From Macrosoma leucophasiata (taxonomy: Eukaryota > Arthropoda > Insecta > Lepidoptera > Hedylidae), in NCBI GenBank assembly GCA_036365455.1, contig JAWQUS010000027.1:13008501-13072500 (forward strand): DNA of 64,000 nucleotides. Reading direction: 5' to 3'. Below, one piece after another: positions 59,545-64,000 of this stretch. Numbering within the stretch: the stretch's first letter is position 1; every line of letters starts with the position of its first letter. Below the pieces are notes generated by a model. It had not been told where the DNA came from, ran no database searches, and saw nothing but the letters and a program-made list of their open reading frames with translations. A program made the translations under genes and the position numbers.

Positions 59545-59790
59545 CTCCATTGTTTTAGCCAAAAGACGTCCACTGTTGGATAAAAGCTTTCCCCAAAGAT
59601 GTATTGTAGCATTTGGTAGGATAATCGCCACGCTTGGCATGCAAGCTGGCGATGGCAGTGACGGTAGTTTTATCACGCCACGCTGCTGCCCACCCTGTGT
59701 TAATGCACTTGCTACCGCCCTATCGATTTGTTTGATCGCCGTTGTTCGGTGGACTTACTACTCTAACGGCAGAATTCCCTTCCACTAGTG
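59545..59790 (-). repeat. RTE-like LINE 3' tail fragment
   Basis: AGCCAAAAGACGTCCACTGT and the following bases match the tail at 28690 onward. Confidence 0.5.
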
Positions 59791-61225
59791 AGCGGTGTGG
59801 TCGTTACGTCCCGACGCCTTACTACTACGCTTTACTATTTACAAGCAAAATATTGAAATATTTTCATAGCTGTAATATTTTGGCTGATTGTACCTGATAT
59901 ACAAAAAGAGCAAAAAAAAAATTTCAATACGAAGGTCTATTTTCAGGACAATACATTTTGCGAAATTTTGTTCCTATATTTTCTATTCCAAAATACACAA
60001 GTTCATGTTTGATTAACATTTAAGTATCAAACAAATCAGTCTGTAGTTTTCAAGCGATTTGGCAAGTAGATAATAAATCTATGGCTGTGTCAGACGGACT
60101 GTTCTGTTTTTCCTTTTTACAGATCTTTAAAAGGTGTGTTACTACCTTTACGAGTTTGGAACAATCAAGACAAAGGAAATTCTAATGGAATTAACGACAC
60201 GTATTGTTTCACCAATTACAGTGATTCGATAACTTAATATATAAATCGACAACCTACATCATATTGAATAGAAAACCCAGACAAAAAGGGACGATACGGT
60301 TTATTCAACCCTTAATTTAGCACCTATTCCGTATTGGCGCACGTAACGTCGCCTGCTTAGTATTGTAGAGTTGACAGGGCAATGACGTTGTTCGGTGCAA
60401 CGATTCGTGTCCCCCCCAAAACCCCCACCACCCCCGCCGGTCGACGCTCTCTAAAATGAAAAAGGAAGATTGAGGATAATCTATCACGCCCAAGGCCCAC
60501 CTTGATAAAAATGGACGATTAGACCGCACAATCGATGATTTCGGAATGGTATCTGTACACAACGATTCGATAAATCGGTTTATTTATTGTGTAAATATGA
60601 ACGAGTTATCGCTCAGGTTGAAATGCGACATGCGACCGCAATACATGAGATGTATTTAAATAGGAGGAATTGTATAAGGAACCTCTTTTGTGAATTTTAC
60701 CACAGCACATAATATGTTTTGACATGAACAATGTTAAAGCAATTTATTGTATTACGCCTGGTAAGCGTAAAGTTTTAAGTTTTTTAAATATTTTTTTATA
60801 TATGAACTATAACTGTGCCAAATTTTATACTTCTTCATCCTCATTATATATTCGTAAACGGGGTATAATGTTTTTGCGTCACGTATTAACTATTATAATA
60901 TATAGATACTGAATTACTAACTAAATCGCTTTCATACTGAAAAAATATCTTTAAGTGTTTTAATGTAAGATATTGCATAGTTAAAGTCGTGTTACATTCT
61001 ATAGAATGAGAGTAGTAAGTAGTTGTATTACACTCTGCTATCTACTTATTATCATCAACAACATAATGCCCTTAGCATACTTCGATTAAGGATTCACTTG
61101 TAGGCTGAAACATTCGTACATCATAATTGTGCCTGTTCATTGTCTGGGTCACATACTTGACTGTTTTTCACTAAAGTAGTAAATATCGATACATAAAAGT
61201 AGAAGAAGCACGGGAAATGTGTCAG
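59791..61225. other. Stretch with no gene recognised
   Basis: No domain, RNA gene or shared repeat seen. Confidence 0.4.
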
Positions 61226-61275
61226 GACCGGAATATCTGGCGCTTCACTCTCTGCCCTCTGAGAGACTTAGATAT
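61226..61275 (+). repeat. LINE 3' coding fragment
   Basis: GTCAGGACCGGAATATCTGG is the counterpart of the segment near 63125 in reverse complement. Confidence 0.45.
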
Positions 61276-62124
61276 AAACATACATTAAAGTATTGAATTG
61301 CAAGAGCGAACCTATTGAATTTCATTGAATATCGTACACTTCCACGCCCTTGAGAACTTCGGTCATTACAAATTGTATTTTTTTATTGTTTTAAACTTTC
61401 ACGATTTGTATTCATATTGTTATATTGGAGCCTACTCGTGACCACGGCCGTCGCATTACGGCCGAAACGTCGAGTGTCGAGGTAAATACTTCGATTAAAA
61501 TAGTACGCGATTAACTCCCGTTTACAATATGAAAATATGTATTTTTTTAACCCACCACATCAAGCATACTAGTAGCGACTTCCAAGGGAGTTTGCGGAAA
61601 AAGTATTTATATAAGAAACAAATACATAGTTCATACCTAATGAGTGCTCATACATGATAAAGGGAAATCTAATAGGAGGCTGGGGGCAAGAAAGAGTTTT
61701 CTATCTTACCTACCTCAAGAACAATTCACAGGCAAATCTACATTAATTTTATCAATGTAAAATCTATGTAACTTTTACAATAATGTCAAAAGTACTAAAT
61801 TAAACATAAAATATTTTAACATCAAACATTACTGTTTCTGGATTGTTATCATTCATTACATAATTTAAATATAACAGGTCAATGTCTAAGTGCATTACTC
61901 TTTACCTGGGGAGAAGGGAGGCCAGGTTCAGACGGGTACACGTGAATTCGGCGGCGGCAAGTCGGGTTCAATGTCCGGACGTAGACCTACGCGCTACGCA
62001 GCTACGCCGTAGACTTATCCTTGTGTGTAGCGAATTACTAGGGCTAACACGCCTAATCGTGCAAATCTCTAATTTTTAATTAAGTTTTCTGAAAACTCGA
62101 ATTATCTTATACGAAAAGAATGTG
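61276..62124. other. Stretch with no gene recognised
   Basis: The 65-codon frame at 61882-62079 has no recognisable domain. Confidence 0.4.
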
Positions 62125-62395
62125 CCTCAGTAGTTAAGTGGCAGCAGGTCACTACTGTTATGGCGAGGTCTTAGATTCGATACAAAAGTCGTGAAGTCGT
62201 GAGGTAAGCCCTAATGGGATTTCTCCGAAAGTTTTCCAGTGTCGCCCTCGAAGTGTAGTTGTGTCTGGAGATGTCAATATGATCGTCACCTATTGCAGGA
62301 CAATATGTAACTGGCGAATCGCGGCTTTGCATGGATACGTGAATGCATTTATCTCTGCCTACCCCTTCGGAAAATTGAGGGTTACGTTAAATTTT
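62125..62395 (+). repeat. tRNA-derived SINE (family A), diverged full copy
   Basis: Follows 22546-22860 from the tRNA-like head (GTGGCAGCAGGTCACTACTG) to the end (CTGCCTACCCCTTCGG), with a degraded B box. Confidence 0.65.
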
Positions 62396-62707
62396 CAAAA
62401 ATATTGTTGTCCATTTTTCTTTAAAAAATAAAATATATTTCACAAGCATGTGTTAATGCGAAATAATATAAAACAATATTGTTGTGTTGAACGTTTGCTG
62501 AGCTGTGATGTTTCCCCGTAATGTTATCATAAATACCAAAAATATCTGTATCATCGTGTGTTTCGTCCTTGACCCGCTATTCAAGCAACCAAATTAAAAT
62601 GTTCTCAACAAACTACGTAAAGAATTTAAAATCTTGAAATTCCTCGTTTAATTTTGTTTTTTAACTCTGTATTGTAATTAATTTTACTGGTTGGAGACTT
62701 CCAGTGT

Positions 62708-62935
62708 AGGAGCTCGAGGGCGTAGGCACCACCGCATTACCTAATCTATCTGCAGCCATATTATGGTAATGTTCAGCACTAGCGTGCTTCGGTTAGATGG
62801 TAATATATGGCCCCGTAATAACTGTCACAGAGACAAAACAACTAAGTTCTCATGGGTGACAACGCATCTATTTAACCTCTAGCCTTTGTGTGGGGTGTCT
62901 ATAGGCTGCAGTGTTTGCTACTTTCATTAGGAACA
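62708..62935 (+). repeat. SINE-like family B copy
   Basis: GAGCTCGAGGGCGTAGGCAC through GTGTCTATAGGCTGCAGTGT; tail degraded. Confidence 0.7.
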
Positions 62936-63073
62936 TATGATACAAATGAATCAATGTTATATATTTTTAGATTTTACACCGCCTTCGTTTTATATTTCAT
63001 TTCTTAGGTTCTATTATTGAAGTAATTTCTTAGGTTTAATTACACTTGATAATGTAATTATATATATGTATCT

Positions 63074-63472
63074 TCACGCCAGGTCCCTAACGGGGTAGGC
63101 AGAGAGTGTAGAGCGCCAGACATCCCGGTTCTGACAAACCTCTCGTGCCTCGTCTACCTTCATCATTCTCTTCATACATGCATGCCGATTCCTAAGACTT
63201 TTGACCCCACCATCAGACAGAACTCGACCTATTTGGTCATGGTAGGTCAGCCTTGGTCTTCCTGGGCCTCTGCAACCATCCACATTCGCATTGTATATCT
63301 GTTTAGTCATTCGCTCATTCGACATTCTTTCTATATGCCCGAACCATCGGAGCATGCCTTTTTTCATTTTTACACCGATACTATCATTCACACAAAGTCT
63401 TAATGTAATTATAATAATAAAATATGAGATTTTGACGCGTATTGAGAAAATATAGCGTTCAAGGTCACGCAT
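63074..63472 (-). pseudogene. LINE reverse-transcriptase C-terminal fragment
   Basis: The minus strand encodes MKKGMLRWFGHIERM, then a GRPRLTYHDQI motif and a VWRSTL near the end, a well-known insect non-LTR C-terminal region. The catalytic domain is not present; the first ~30 codons are probably unrelated. Only a 3' remnant. Confidence 0.75.
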
Positions 63473-64000
63473 TTTAAGGCGTCAAGGCGATGTCTGTGAT
63501 TTATGCACCTATAAGTTACCTGACGATAATATATATCTCTGAAGTTTCGAAATACGAAATCATTACAAATGTCCCTAGCTCAACATCATTAAAAATAGGT
63601 GTGGTGTTTTCAAACCACATTTCATATCGCATCCATTCTTTATTCGCCATCAGAGGAGAAATAAAAAACGTGATATATAAACGCGAAACAGTTATAAATT
63701 TATAACGTCGTAGCTTTATCTAAAACAATGAAAGTTTCTTTGCTTTGTACAAAATCGACTTCAACTTGTGCCCAAGGCAATATTTTATTAATACGTAGTT
63801 TGTTATTCAACTAATGAATAAAATTCGTATCTCAAATCTCATTTTGTACAATATTAGTGTGCAAGTTCTTTTAGGAAAGTTTGTAATTTAATGTATTCAA
63901 TTGTTTTAAAACCAATGCATAGATTTGTGTGAATAAACATGATCTGAATAAGAATAATTTATGTTTATAAATTTTGGTTAAAACAAAACGTGTCTACTCA
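63473..64000. other. Stretch with no gene recognised
   Basis: A 71-codon frame at 63490-63705 has no recognisable domain. Confidence 0.4.

Overview
This window is insect nuclear DNA, most likely from a moth or butterfly. That is inferred from its AT-rich composition, two conserved animal genes with short GT-AG introns, and a dense load of repeats of lepidopteran type (Lep1-like Helitrons, mariners, tRNA-derived SINEs, many small inverted-repeat elements). No bacterial or viral genome features are seen.

Two host genes could be rebuilt exon by exon, each with all splice phases agreeing. On the minus strand, 9561-21285, is an 8-exon FAM76 gene (321 aa; eight CxxC pairs and a C-terminal coiled coil). 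On the plus strand, 26100-37692, is a 9-exon NPAT/Mxc gene (1,499 aa; N-terminal LisH motif, long disordered middle, conserved short C-terminal peptide), the organiser of histone gene transcription. They lie head to head, about 4.8 kb apart.

The rest is mobile DNA at several levels of nesting. 1-9500: a 3.9-kb inverted-repeat element with a 5-bp target duplication that has swallowed a 5'-truncated RTE-like LINE, a foldback element, and a mariner with an intact 337-aa transposase inserted in another repeat. 11264-16297, inside FAM76 intron 5: a complete, apparently very young Ty3/Gypsy retrotransposon with two 361-bp LTRs that read identical, intact gag and pol, a classical A AAA AAC slippery site, and a primer-binding site that matches its own LTR instead of a tRNA. 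16818-17374 and 19261-19834: two inverted copies of one DNA element flanking FAM76 exons 4-5. 21286-26099: retroposed fragments, SINEs and MITEs between the two genes. NPAT introns hold a decayed LINE, MITEs and SINEs.

From about 37.7 kb to the end I find no convincing host exon. There are two head-to-tail Helitrons, a decayed mariner, a hAT-like foldback element with 8-bp target duplications, scattered SINE and LINE pieces, and long stretches of unassigned AT-rich DNA that could be intergenic or the intron of a gene beyond the window.

The item most worth following up is the Gypsy element: self-priming and -1 frameshifting signals in an intact, probably still mobile, insect retrotransposon. 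All repeat identities were judged by eye; no alignment or database search was run.
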